Assembly: GCA_035578155.1 (NCBI GenBank) | Contig: JAPWDM010000015.1 | Coordinates: 6,426,709-6,490,708 of the forward strand | Length of the DNA stretch: 64,000 bases | From: Brachynemurus nebulosus | Lineage: Eukaryota; Arthropoda; Insecta; Neuroptera; Myrmeleontidae | Direction: 5' to 3' | In this document: piece by piece, positions 54,159 to 64,000 of the stretch | How the letters are laid out: the number at the start of each line of letters is the position of its first letter | Numbering within the stretch: position 1 is the stretch's first letter | Position numbers and translations under genes: made by a program | Notes under the pieces: model-generated | Database searches by the model: none | Told to the model about the DNA's origin: nothing | The model's input: only the letters and a program-made list of their open reading frames with translations

Positions 54159-54779
54159 TATAAGTATAAATAAAAAAAGGCAAACTTACTTGATAATCGG
54201 CAAATAATATGAAGAACAATCGCAACAATAGAAGCAAGTATACATATACAAAAGAGAAAGACATGATCCCATAACTCTAAAAATTGAAATTATGGGAAAA
54301 TAGTCCTCCTCTATAGTGTGACGAGATCAATTCGTCACACACGTCAATTTTTATATCTTATCCTATTTTCATTTGTGATAAATGAAATCAAACATTGTTA
54401 TGAAAAAATTTTATCAACCGAAAAACCGTCAAAAAAACAATTTTGTAATTCAAAATATCAAAATTGATCAATTTAAGAAAATTATTCTTTAACAAATTAA
54501 ACACGAATAAATTAAATTTAGAGCAAAAAATAGATAGTACTAACGACAATTGTTTACGAAATCATAATTAATGCTAAAATCGCTAAAGTATCAGAAAACG
54601 TCAAACAATTATTCAGTTTTGAATTACAAGATGTAAATTGTGAAATAGAAAATTAACATAAAACAGTTTATTTGTTAGACAATAAATTCATTAGAAACTA
54701 ACTTAGCATCATTCAATTTCAACAAACATAATTTCAATACATCATATCAGGTTTTACATTGAACAGTTTATCTTTAACT
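54159..54779. other. No gene seen
   Basis: AT-rich. The phrase 'tgtgacgagatcaattcgtcacacacg' near 54318 is a small imperfect palindrome. No open frame of note. Confidence 0.4.
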
Positions 54780-55320
54780 AAAAATGACCTCGGAAATTTG
54801 ATATTTTTACAAATAACATATTATATTTGCATTCAGTTGAGTTCATTAAGTTACTTGAAGAATTTTTTATCGACAGTGAATTTTCGGAAACAAAAAAAAT
54901 TAAAATAGCACGTGACAAATTGGGAACTAAGATTAAAAACAATTTTTCTTTGTATGAAAGTTAGATAGCAACTTTTTCTTCATTAAAAATTTGATTCTTA
55001 TCGACCTTCTGGGGTAGAGATACCCAGAACAAGATTCTAATTGATTTTTATACCAACCAAAATGGTAAACCAGTCCGAAAGGGTTTTCTAGATCACCTCA
55101 CCTACTGACATAGATTAACCAGGTATTTAGAACAGAAAATAGATAATGAAAACTTTATCAGAACTTTTATCCAACACTTTCCTGTTGAAATTAATAGATT
55201 TTTAGCAAATAGTAAAAGTTTACATGAATTATAAATACACCGGCAGCCCGTTATTAAGAACACATTGGAATGTGAGATAGAATTATACTTCTTACTCTTT
55301 TTAAACAATAAATTAGCAAT
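54780..55320 (+). pseudogene. Decayed gag-like fragment of an LTR element
   Basis: Conceptual reading in broken frames gives 'KIARDKLGTKIKN', 'FWGRDTQNKILIDFYT', 'RYLEQKIDNENFIRTFIQHF' and 'NRFLANSKSLHEL'. The pattern (Trp-Gly-x2-Thr-Gln, 'HFP' and a helix-rich end) resembles gag proteins of LTR elements common in insects. No zinc knuckle or flanking LTR is recognised. A 57 bp piece of its end recurs inverted at 58961-59017. Confidence 0.4.
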
Positions 55321-56793
55321 ATACAGATTGATCACTGCAACTTACGACAAAATACAATAGAAATATATAAACAGAAATTTTTTTACCAAAATTAAAGTTG
55401 ATAAATTCCGAAAAAGAAACAATTTTTTTTTTAGTTTAAACTTATTATTATTAATGTAGGTTAGTGCAGTAATATACGTAAATTAATAAATAAATAAAAG
55501 TCGATAGGACGATAGTATAATATAAATATTTACATTACGTACATTTTCTATCAGCAAAAATTAACTATCAAGGCGAACGTACGACGAAAAAACTTTATGA
55601 AGACAATTATTATTATTTATAATTTACATATATACATTTTCAATGGATGGGCTATTATATTATATTATAATATAACCACTTGACTGTTCAAATCTGTAAA
55701 TAATTAATAAATTACTAATATTAATAGATTTGAGCGTTACTTTATGGTATAAATTACTAACTTAATAAGTATCAATAATGTAATCTAAAGTCTCACATGT
55801 CTCAGTTATATAATTATATTATACACAGTTACACATAAATAAACGTATTATAAGAAAAAGAAGAAAATGCATTTTTTTTTAAATTGTTAACAGCATCAAA
55901 TATGTATATCGTATGTGTCGACAGCATCAGATCTATCGTATCACTTATCAGTTTATCACTTATCACTCACAGATATGAAATGAAATTGATTCCTATATGC
56001 AAGTATGGACAGGCATGAACTATAAAGGTGATGAAAGCTATGAAGGTTTGTTACAGTAAAGATCAAAAATAAGGACCAGATCTTCTTAACTAGTAAATAT
56101 GAAAATATCAATATACGCACATTATCAATATTATCATTAATCACTAAGACAATAAAATTATAAGAAATACATACTCAAAGTAAAGAAAATAAAATAAGTT
56201 ATTATCATTTTTTAGACTAATTAACTAAATTTTAAGAATTAGCTTAGAATTTTGAGAATTTTCTTTTGTAATAATTGATATTGTTTCAAAAATATCAAAG
56301 GATGTTTTTAACATATGGGTAATAAAGTATGTTTCAATTATGAAAACAATAATTGTTACTTCATTTTCATAATCATTAGGTATGAATACGAAACCTTATT
56401 TTTGAAGGAACCTGTAAAATTTTACATAATTAGATAAAAAAAAGTCCTAAATAATTTTAATTTATTTTGTATTTATTTTTTTAACATCTATTTTACGTAC
56501 TATGAATCCTATGGATCTGAAAAATTTTAATAATATATCCGACTTGGCTAAATGTTGTGTACTTGTTTGATTATTGTTAGTGTTGATTGTTGCGAACTTA
56601 TATATTTATTTGTTACCTCAGTGTAGAATTACTGACTATTTTTATATTCTTTTTGTGAACTTTTTAGTATTAACTTATTATTATAAAATTTTGTTGCCAT
56701 TTTGTTATTGTTAATTTTATTATTTACTGACAATTATAAACGTTCGTTCTTTTTTTTACTTTTATTTAAATTTAAAAAAAATTGTTTCTAATT
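55321..56793. other. Gene-free AT-rich region
   Basis: Long low-GC interval preceding the Tigger-type pseudogene. No terminal inverted repeat of that element could be placed. 'agcatcagat/agcatcaaat' near 55890-55930 is a small duplication. Confidence 0.45.
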
Positions 56794-58303
56794 ATGGAGG
56801 CAAAACAGCCAAAAAAAAGCATCCCTTTAGGGCAAAAAATGAATATTATTAATGAATTCGAAAAGGGGGCGACTATACGTTTTTTAGCCAAAAAATATAA
56901 TATTTCAACCACGTCCGTTGCGCAAATTAACAAAAACAGGGCTAAGATACGGAATTATTATAGCAAATTTAATTCAAAATTTGTTACTAAAATCAAAAGA
57001 CTAAGGCCATCAACATTAGAACAAAGGGAACAAGTTCTATTTCACTGGCTAGTACAAAAGCGTAGTTTACACCAGCCAATTTCCGACAACATTTTACGCA
57101 GTAAGGCCATTAAACTATGGGCGGACCGTCAAATTTTAAGGCCAGTGAAGGATGGGCTAAGCGATTTAAGTCTCGGTACGGGATAAGACGTTTGGCAATC
57201 AAAGGAGAAAAACTGTCTTCGGATCACATCGGTGCCGAAAAGTTTAAAGAAACATTTTCTCGGTTATTTGAAGAAGGGTATAGTATTGAAGACATTTATA
57301 ATGCAGATGAAAGTGGCGTCTTTTGGAAAATGTTAACAAAAAAAACATTAGTTCTTCCAACTAAGTCTTCTGCACCCGGACCTAAAATGCCAAAGGATCG
57401 AGTAACTATTATGTTCTGCGCTAATGCGTCTGGTAACCATAAACTTCCGCTTCTAGTAATTGGTAAAAATAAGAAACCCCGTGAATTTGATAGGATTCTA
57501 TCGTCGCCAGTGTACTATGCAAGTCAAAAAAATGCTTGGATCGATTCCAAATTATTTTGTGAGTGGTTTGATGATATTTTTATCAAAGAAGTGAGTGATT
57601 ATAAAACAAAGCAAAATTTAAACAAGAAAACTGTGTTAATTTTTGATAACGCGCCAGCCCACCTTAACACAGACGTGCTAAATAGTATTAACGAAAATTT
57701 TAAAGTTATTCCTTTACCACCAAACGTGACATCTTTGATCCAGCCGATGGATCCAGGTGTGATTGTCACTTTTAAAACAATTATCGAAAATATTTACTTG
57801 ACTATTTAATTTCTCAAGAAGCAGAAGAGAAAATAGAAAATTTTTTTAAAAATTATTCCTTAGTGCAAGCTACAGAATTTTTTGTTAAAGCCTGGGAAAA
57901 CGTACGGAGGTACACATTAAAGCGAGCATGGAAAAATTTGATCCCAGACGACGATTCTTCGGCGAGCTCTACAAATGAACCTTCTTTAGATATAAATATA
58001 GAAGGCTTAGCACACCTGCCTAGTTATAAAAATTTTACAATAAATAATTTTAATGAGTGGATTTTGTGCGATGATCAAGACGAAGGCTACGAAATTTTAA
58101 CGGATGAGCAGCTAATTGATCAAATTATTGAAGAGAATAAAATAGAAGAAAAACATGAAGAAGAACAAGACGAACAAGAAATGTCGAAAGCAGAAGCCCA
58201 TGAACATTATAAAAAATTTTGCGAATGGGCAAAAAAATCAGAAAACATTAATAACGAACTTCTGAATATTTTAGAGTTCGTCGAGGAATCTTTCTTTTCA
58301 TAA
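56794..58303 (+). pseudogene. Tigger/jerky-type pogo transposase, two frameshifts
   Basis: ATG at 56794 gives 'EAKQPKKSIPLGQKMNII' with a psq-type HTH ('ATIRFLAKKYNISTTSVAQI'). A CENP-B-type HTH ('LFHWLVQKRSLHQPISDNIL') follows. A slip near 57118 leads to 'KASEGWAKRFKSRYGIRR'. The DDD core is intact: 'NADESGVFWK', 'LIFDNAPAH', 'SLIQPMDPGV'. A second slip near 57780 leads to the C-terminal frame (57863-58303) with an acidic Glu-rich tail. Members are cut-and-paste transposases and the source of CENP-B/jerky domesticated genes. Each segment is otherwise stop-free, so decay is moderate. Confidence 0.9.
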
Positions 58304-59824
58304 TAAAGAATAATTTTTTAATCAAAATGGTTATTAAAAATAATAATTGGTGGTAATTTTTTTTGGTATTAAAAATACGGTAGTGTTATACTATTAAACC
58401 AAAAAGTGAAGAATGTGTCCCACTCTGTGGTTTTTTTAAACAATTAAAAGGAAGATACATATTAAATTCCAATAAGTATCCTGTACATACAAGTAGATAT
58501 CTAAATATGTTTTTAGAAGAACGCAAGCTGGTACGGCTAGTAAGGTTTATTATCTACCTATATAGAATATGCAATGTGTATCGTTTGTGTTATTATGCGA
58601 AAATAATATGACGTTACTTTTATGTTTTATTTTACATACGAAATAATAACAGTATCATTGAATCATTAATTTTTATTCTAAAAATATAAATGTGTACGAA
58701 AGTTTAAAATAATTTCTTAATATTAACTGTTTTAAGTGTGTTGATTACTTAACGTCGGTTTTTTAAGTGTGTTTGAACATGTTGCTTTAGGTATGTAAAA
58801 ATTGATTTTTTATTTTATTTTATACCTATTGTCGATATTTTTTATTGTTAAGTGTAAGGCATTAGCATTACATACATTTTACGCTTTTATTATAAAGGTA
58901 TTAATTACATTAATTATCCGGTATATGAATAGATGGGTATTTTACTGATTAAAAAGAGCTAGAAGTATAATTCTATCTCACATTCCAATGTGTTCTTAAT
59001 AGCGGGCTGTCGGTGTAGCCCTTAGAGATTTTGATAATTACTTCTTGAGTTTATCCAGAAATAGTAAATACAATTGAATCGGTGAGATTGAGAACAGTAA
59101 AGTCCAAAATTTAACATTTTTAACTGTGTAAGATGGTTTTTCAAAATAAATGTAGACTAAAATCGAATTTTCTCTGAAAAGAGATTTTATTTAACAAATC
59201 AATATAAATTAACAAATTAATTAAGAATTACAATAAAATTTTAGTTACCTGAAAAGAGAAATCGATTTTCAAAGTCACTTTTTCTATTTTAAATAAAAAT
59301 AAAATTCTCAGAAATATTGAATAAATCAAACGTAGAAACTTTAATCATAAAATATGTTACAAGCGTATAGAGTATAACAACTACTTTATAGTTGTTATAC
59401 TCAGCGCGCCTAATTCAAACATCCAATATGCATAAACATTAACAGTGTAATTTAGAAATGCTTGTTTCTATGCATTTCCAAATTATAACTGTTATCGCCA
59501 TTTTGCTTTAAATACGAAGCTGCATTACGTGAGTAAAAGAACAGTACAAAAGTCACTATGTAACCGTTAGTCGGAGCTCACCGTACGACACTGAGTGTAG
59601 AAACAGTATAAGTCCTGGAATTAAACTGTTCTTGTTCTCAGTAGTGTTTCATATGTTACATGAGGTTCTTGATCGTTAATTTAGTGTTATTTAGACGAGT
59701 CGTATACATCAACATTTGGGAAGGTCGTAGAGGAGAAAAAAAGTGGACCTCCATGCACGTAAGTTTTCTTTTTCTTATTTGAAAATTTTTAAATAATTAT
59801 TTAAAAAACTTACTTTGGTGTAAA
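58304..59824. other. Gene-free region; start of a transposon end near 59.5 kb
   Basis: No gene. An inverted copy of the 55.24 kb gag-like piece occupies 58961-59017. From about 59540, copies of an 'acagta(c/t)aa..gtc' motif (59541, 59603) also occur downstream of the next gene, so the left end of that transposon probably lies here. Confidence 0.45.
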
Positions 59825-61430
59825 ATGAAATGCACAAGCAAATTTTCTGATGAAGAAAAACACATGATAATTTCAAAACTTTACGACAGGAAACCGAAAA
59901 ATGAACAGGATACCATCCTTCAAGGTTTAATAGAAATAAAGCCAATTGCAAGACATCGTAAACGTATAGTGGATGAAGACAGTAGTAATAGATCCGCAAG
60001 TTTTCATTATTTTGCTCAAAAAAACTCAGAACGGGAATCAGTATACAAACAAGCATTTCTGAATTTATATGCAATTTCTAACTTTCGTGTTCAACGTTTG
60101 AACTTACTTCTCAAAAGAGAGGAATATCCTAAGGACATGCGTGGGAAGCACAATAACAGACCTTCTGCAATTACAGAAGAATCAAAAATCAAAATAAAAA
60201 TGTCTTCTTCTTGCAAAGTTTCCCATTATGGTACAAAAGAGGTTCATTATCTGGATTCCAAATTAAATGTTAAGTCGATGTTTGATCTTTCAATAAAGAA
60301 GTATCCTGAACTATACCAAAAAATTAAGTATGAGTTCTGCCTAAAGTACTTCAAGGAAAATTATTCTTTAACATTTGGAAGATCACAAGTAGATGTTTGC
60401 AGTGAATGCGAACGACTCGGCACGAGGTTAAGAGACAACAATTTAAACGGTAATGCCAAGAGGGTTAGTGCAGCAGAACTTATGGTTCACAAAAGAAGAG
60501 CTAAAAAGTTTTACAATAAACTACAGGAAGTACAGAGGTTGTCTAAGGAGAACCCTCATATTTTAGGACTTACGTTTGACTACATGCAGAATTGACTATC
60601 TGCGGCTTTCAGTATTACCAGTGCAAGAAATATTTTATTTTAGGCAACTTTGGCTTTATTCTTTTGAAATTCACAACTTAAAAACAGAGGCTGGCCATTT
60701 CTATATGTACCATGAGGGTCAAGCCCTAAAAGGTCCTAATGCGGTATGTACGTTCCTAAAGGACTATATTGTGAATCATATGCTCCAAGAGGTTGAAGAA
60801 TTGCACATTTTCTCTGACGCATACCCCGGACAAAATAAAAACAATACATTAGTAAGATTTTTAATAACTGCAAACCAACAAACGCTTCAAAATGATCTAC
60901 CAATATTTTCCAGTTCGTGGACATTCCTTTTTGCCCTGCGATAGAGATTTTGCGACTGCATCAGACGATGTGATCGTGTAGACGTCCTCAAAAAATATGA
61001 GGTAATGATTGAAAATTCCAGAAAATTAGTACCATTTACTACTAATCGAAATTCCCATAAAAATATACTAGATTTTAAGAACTGGTGGCTGCTATTTTAA
61101 AAAAAAACATGTAAAGCAGTAGACGATGTAAATGAAAGTTTCACAATTTCAAAATACATGCAGTTTGTATATGACGCGTCATTTCCCGGTTATGTTCGAT
61201 GTTTCGATTTTATAGACGGGGCTATTTCTCATATTTTCAAATTATTGAAAGAAAATCAAATTCCTGAAATTTCCACCACCCTAACATACTCTGGACCAGT
61301 TCCAATTAACAAAAAGAAAATAAGCGACATAAAACAAATCATGAAATACGTAGAAGGAGAACAGCTGGAGTTTTATTATCACGTCACATCTTGGCCAACG
61401 ACTGTTGTAGACGATACTGCTGATAACTAA
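59825..61430 (+). pseudogene. Decayed RNase H-like transposon gene (DUF7869-like, tentative)
   Basis: The first frame (59825-60595) has an N-terminal part, 'YYxRxxYP'-like blocks, a Cys pair 'VDVCSECERLGTR' and ends at 'LTFDYMQN'. After a slip near 60593 it continues 'LPVQEIFYFRQLWLYSFEIH', 'YMYHEGQALKGPNAVCTFL' and 'LHIFSDAYPGQNKNNTLVRF'. A second slip near 60905 leads to 'FPVRGHSFLPCDRDF', and a last block runs 61158-61430. The Asp residues in 'LTFDYMQN' and 'IFSDAYPGQNKN' look like catalytic residues of an RNase H-fold transposase. The family is common and uncharacterised in arthropods; the DUF label is from memory. Confidence 0.6.
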
Positions 61431-61739
61431 GCCTATTTTGCTTCAATAAAATATGTTTTCATACATCGTATTCTTTCATTTTCCTGAAATTCTTGCCCAA
61501 AATTTCAATTTTACTGATACTGAGATTAAAATCAGTACAAGTCCAAATTAGTTTTTTGTGAATATTTAAAAAACGCATAACCTGACTATTTTTAGCTGAA
61601 AGAACGTTTCAATTGATACTCTAAAACTTGTCGGTGCATACCAAATCTGTAAGAAGAATAATAAACAAAATAAACACGTTTATTAGTTTTACTCAAATTC
61701 AAATATTTGGACTTATTCTGTTCTTATTCTTACCGATTC

Positions 61740-62400
61740 AATTTTGGTTTCCAAATTTCGTCATTTCGAAATTTTTAACGTAACAATTTTCAAAATAATA
61801 CTAATCAATCATTTAATACAAACCGTAACAGTTTCCAACAGAATAGAAACCAAACATTTAATACCGGTCGAAATTACAATTCAAATATCGGTACACCAAG
61901 GTCATTTAGTAACAATAACAACAGAAATTTTACGAACAATAATTATAATAATTTAAATAGTAATAATAATTCAACAAGAAATCACAGAGTAATGAATTCT
62001 GACAATAACGGTCAACATTTTACTAATAATAATAATTTTTCAAGAAACTTTAATTCAAACAGAAACTTTAATAATGGTAATAACTCAAACTCCAATTCAT
62101 ATCGAAACACTAATACCAATTTTAACCGTAATAATTACACCCAACGTGAAGCTTCATTGCGATTCAATAATAGGTTGATCAATAAGGGGTAATCAGAAAG
62201 GGGTAATTATCGCCCCATAAATGATAACCAGGTAACATGGGGAGATATGCCCTCCATTCAAAACAATACAAACAGTTTAGATATTACTTCCGTTAACAAC
62301 TAACAGCCCGTCGACCTTCCTAACAACTCTCCGGTTGATATCCCGGTAGCAAGAGATAACTAACGATCAGAAAAACTTATAAACCCCAGCGACATGGAGC
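61740..62400 (+). pseudogene. Asn-rich tail of an LTR-element gag, decayed
   Basis: 61992-62192 is open and extremely Asn-rich ('NNNNFSRNFNSNRNFNNG') and ends 'REASLRFNNRLINKG'. Beyond a stop the sense continues 'RPINDNQVTWGDMPS' and 'VDLPNNSPVDIPVARDN'. Low-complexity basic/Asn-rich tails of this sort occur in gag proteins of insect LTR elements. It may belong with the gag-like piece at 54.8 kb, but nothing joins them. Low complexity limits confidence. Confidence 0.35.
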
Positions 62401-63168
62401 AGTAGCTTCAGGACGCACGACAAAAAGGGACATAACTTATAAAATGCAGGCGCAAGAAGTAAAAGCAATTTTTTATTGGTGTTAGTGTTTTTGTGTTATA
62501 GTCTTTAGAGCCTGTAAAAGAAAATTGGAAATTTCTTTGCTCGCTAGCGGTATTTCCTGCGGGAAAGAAAGAAAAAAAGATGGACATTTCGTTTTGTTTT
62601 TTTGCTTGGCGGAGAAACGAAAATTTTACATATTTACAGCAATTTACCTTGCTCATTTACAGAAAAAAGATAATTTTTGAGGCAGTGGCGCTTGAGTCAA
62701 ATTTGCTTCAGGGCGTAAAATTGGTAGTTACGCTTCTACCAATAAGTACACATAAAGAAGAACAACAAACATTTGCTATTCATTGGATTTATTCACTTAC
62801 AATCACCTTACAATATTATTTCACATAGTTTTCATGGCATTTTAATTTTTTAATTTTATTTTTTTTTTTAATTGTAACATGTGTATGACTTTAAATACAT
62901 ATGCATGTTAAATTTAAAAAAAAAAAAAATTAAAAAAAGTACGTTATTTAGATTTACATAAAGTTTTTTCTTTAAAAATATCATTAATAATGTTAAAAAT
63001 AAATAAACACGTTTTTCACAAAATTGTGACGTGACTGAAAAATGCTATTTACGTTTCTACACTATAGAAGGCATGAGGAATACGAATCACATAAATTCGT
63101 TCGCGAGGAAAAAAAACTTTTTTTTTGTTGCCTAGTGTTACCTATTTTAAATTTATAATAATAATATA
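62401..63168. other. No gene seen
   Basis: A balanced-composition patch (62400-62830) has short open frames on both strands without domains. It is followed by A/T homopolymers around 62850-62940. Confidence 0.4.
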
Positions 63169-63704
63169 CGTGGGGAGCGCCAAAAGTTCTCGGCCTAACA
63201 TGATTAAACTTATTTAAAGGTGACATAATTTATACTTACAGAAAGTATTAAGTCTCTAGTAATCATAAACGCAATGGACGAGTTTACATGTATTTTATTT
63301 ATTCTGTTGTAAAAGTGTAAACTCAATATGTCGACCGTTTCAAAAATTGAATATCGTGTAGTCATAAAATTTCTGACAAAAGGATAGATAAACTCCAGAA
63401 GAAATTAAGGACAGATTGGATGGTGTATACAGTAAAGCCGTGCAAAAGGTTTCGTTTGCGGCACGAGTCCCTCAATGACGATGATTGTTCTGGACATCCG
63501 GCAGATTCGATCACTTCCGAAAACATCGCTCTTGTAGAATCGCTACAAAGAATTTGCTGATTATTATAAAGGCATAGAGATGCTTATCCCACCTTATAAT
63601 AAGTGTATTGAAATAGAGGGCGGTTATATAGAAAAATAAATTCCTTTCACTGTTCTCTCTGTATTTTTTAATACTCAGGCAGAGAACTTTTGGCGCATCC
63701 TACG
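63169..63704 (+). mobile_element. Internally deleted mariner (536 bp)
   Basis: Ends read inward CGTGGGGAGCGCCAAAAGTT and CGTAGGATGCGCCAAAAGTT, followed by 'CTC(G/T)GCC', with TA on both sides (63167, 63705). Inside, a decayed N-terminal transposase reads 'KIEYRVVIKFLT', 'RLRHESLNDDDCSGHPAD' (across frames) and stops before any catalytic motif. It is a non-autonomous deletion derivative. Confidence 0.85.
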
Positions 63705-63706
63705 TA

Positions 63707-64000
63707 CATATACTTTCTCCGAAATTTTCCTAAATATTTTACTTTAGAGCTTACACAAACATATTAAGTAATGCTGAATGAAAATTTAATATGTTATATG
63801 TTTTTATAAAATATTATTTACTTCTCTGATCAATACAATATGATTCGAGACACTTACGGACATTATGTCTTAAGGAGACATTCAGTAAAAACCATCAATA
63901 ATGGACCTTTTTTCATTATTATTTTTTTTTTTTTTATACAAAGAAATATTTTATTAAAAATTAAATATACTACGTTATTTCTACATGTCTTGAACATGTC
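63707..64000. other. No feature recognised
   Basis: AT-rich end of the window with a T15-like run near 63927. No gene or repeat end is seen. Confidence 0.4.

Overview
This is an AT-rich nuclear genome fragment from an arthropod, almost certainly an insect. The evidence is env-bearing errantivirus-type LTR elements with a TGGCGCAGTCG primer-binding site, several Tc1/mariner families including two DD41D elements, a Penelope-like element, PHD-tailed and CENP-B-type pogo transposases, and an 18S rRNA fragment with an enlarged V2 region. Hemiptera is suspected from the expanded 18S segment and the set of transposon proteins, but this is inference. No conserved single-copy host gene is recognisable. 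One small two-exon gene model at 38.2-38.9 kb is the best candidate for host coding sequence. Nearly everything else identifiable is mobile DNA, much of it nested.

Layout. 0-4.6 kb: gene-free, with two copies of a ~400 bp interspersed repeat, a 28 bp tandem repeat, a near-perfect hairpin and a long (TA)n tract. 4.6-8.5 kb: a 5'-truncated LINE (RT, RNase H, CCHC) and the 5' quarter-to-third of an 18S rRNA, both on the minus strand. 9.4-10.2 kb: an inverted-repeat element with (TA)n in both arms. 10.38-15.74 kb: a young errantivirus-like element with near-identical LTRs, intact pol and env, but no gag or protease. 17.2-18.8 kb: a decayed pogo transposase with a PHD finger. 19.6-21.5 kb: three decayed reading frames of virus-like or transposon-like type. 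21.5-24.9 kb: two Tc1 elements, one with a catalytic Asp-to-Asn change and one with a frameshift.

25.3-34.7 kb is a composite. Long inverted repeats (~600 bp) enclose a decayed nuclease-like/CXC-domain gene. That gene is split by a complete but old errantivirus, which in turn holds an unclassified MITE and the LTR-gag remnant of an opposite-strand LTR element. 35.3-35.9 kb: a hAT-type BED-finger fragment. 41.5-43.4 kb: a Penelope-like fragment (end of RT plus GIY-YIG) between 322 bp inverted terminal repeats that carry a hammerhead-like core. 43.9-51.1 kb: a decayed protein-primed type DNA polymerase B of Polinton/adintovirus type. It is split by a 1.9 kb solo LTR (TSD GGCC) and by an intact DD41D mariner; a second intact DD41D element lies at 52.8-54.2 kb.

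54.8-62.4 kb: gag-like fragments, a decayed Tigger-type transposase, and a decayed RNase H-like transposon gene framed by a repeated subterminal motif. 63.2-63.7 kb: an internally deleted mariner. The window therefore reads as a repeat graveyard with a few young elements (errantivirus A and the two DD41D mariners). The main relationships between genes are nesting order and internal decay rather than operons or pathways. No tRNA gene or CRISPR array was seen.
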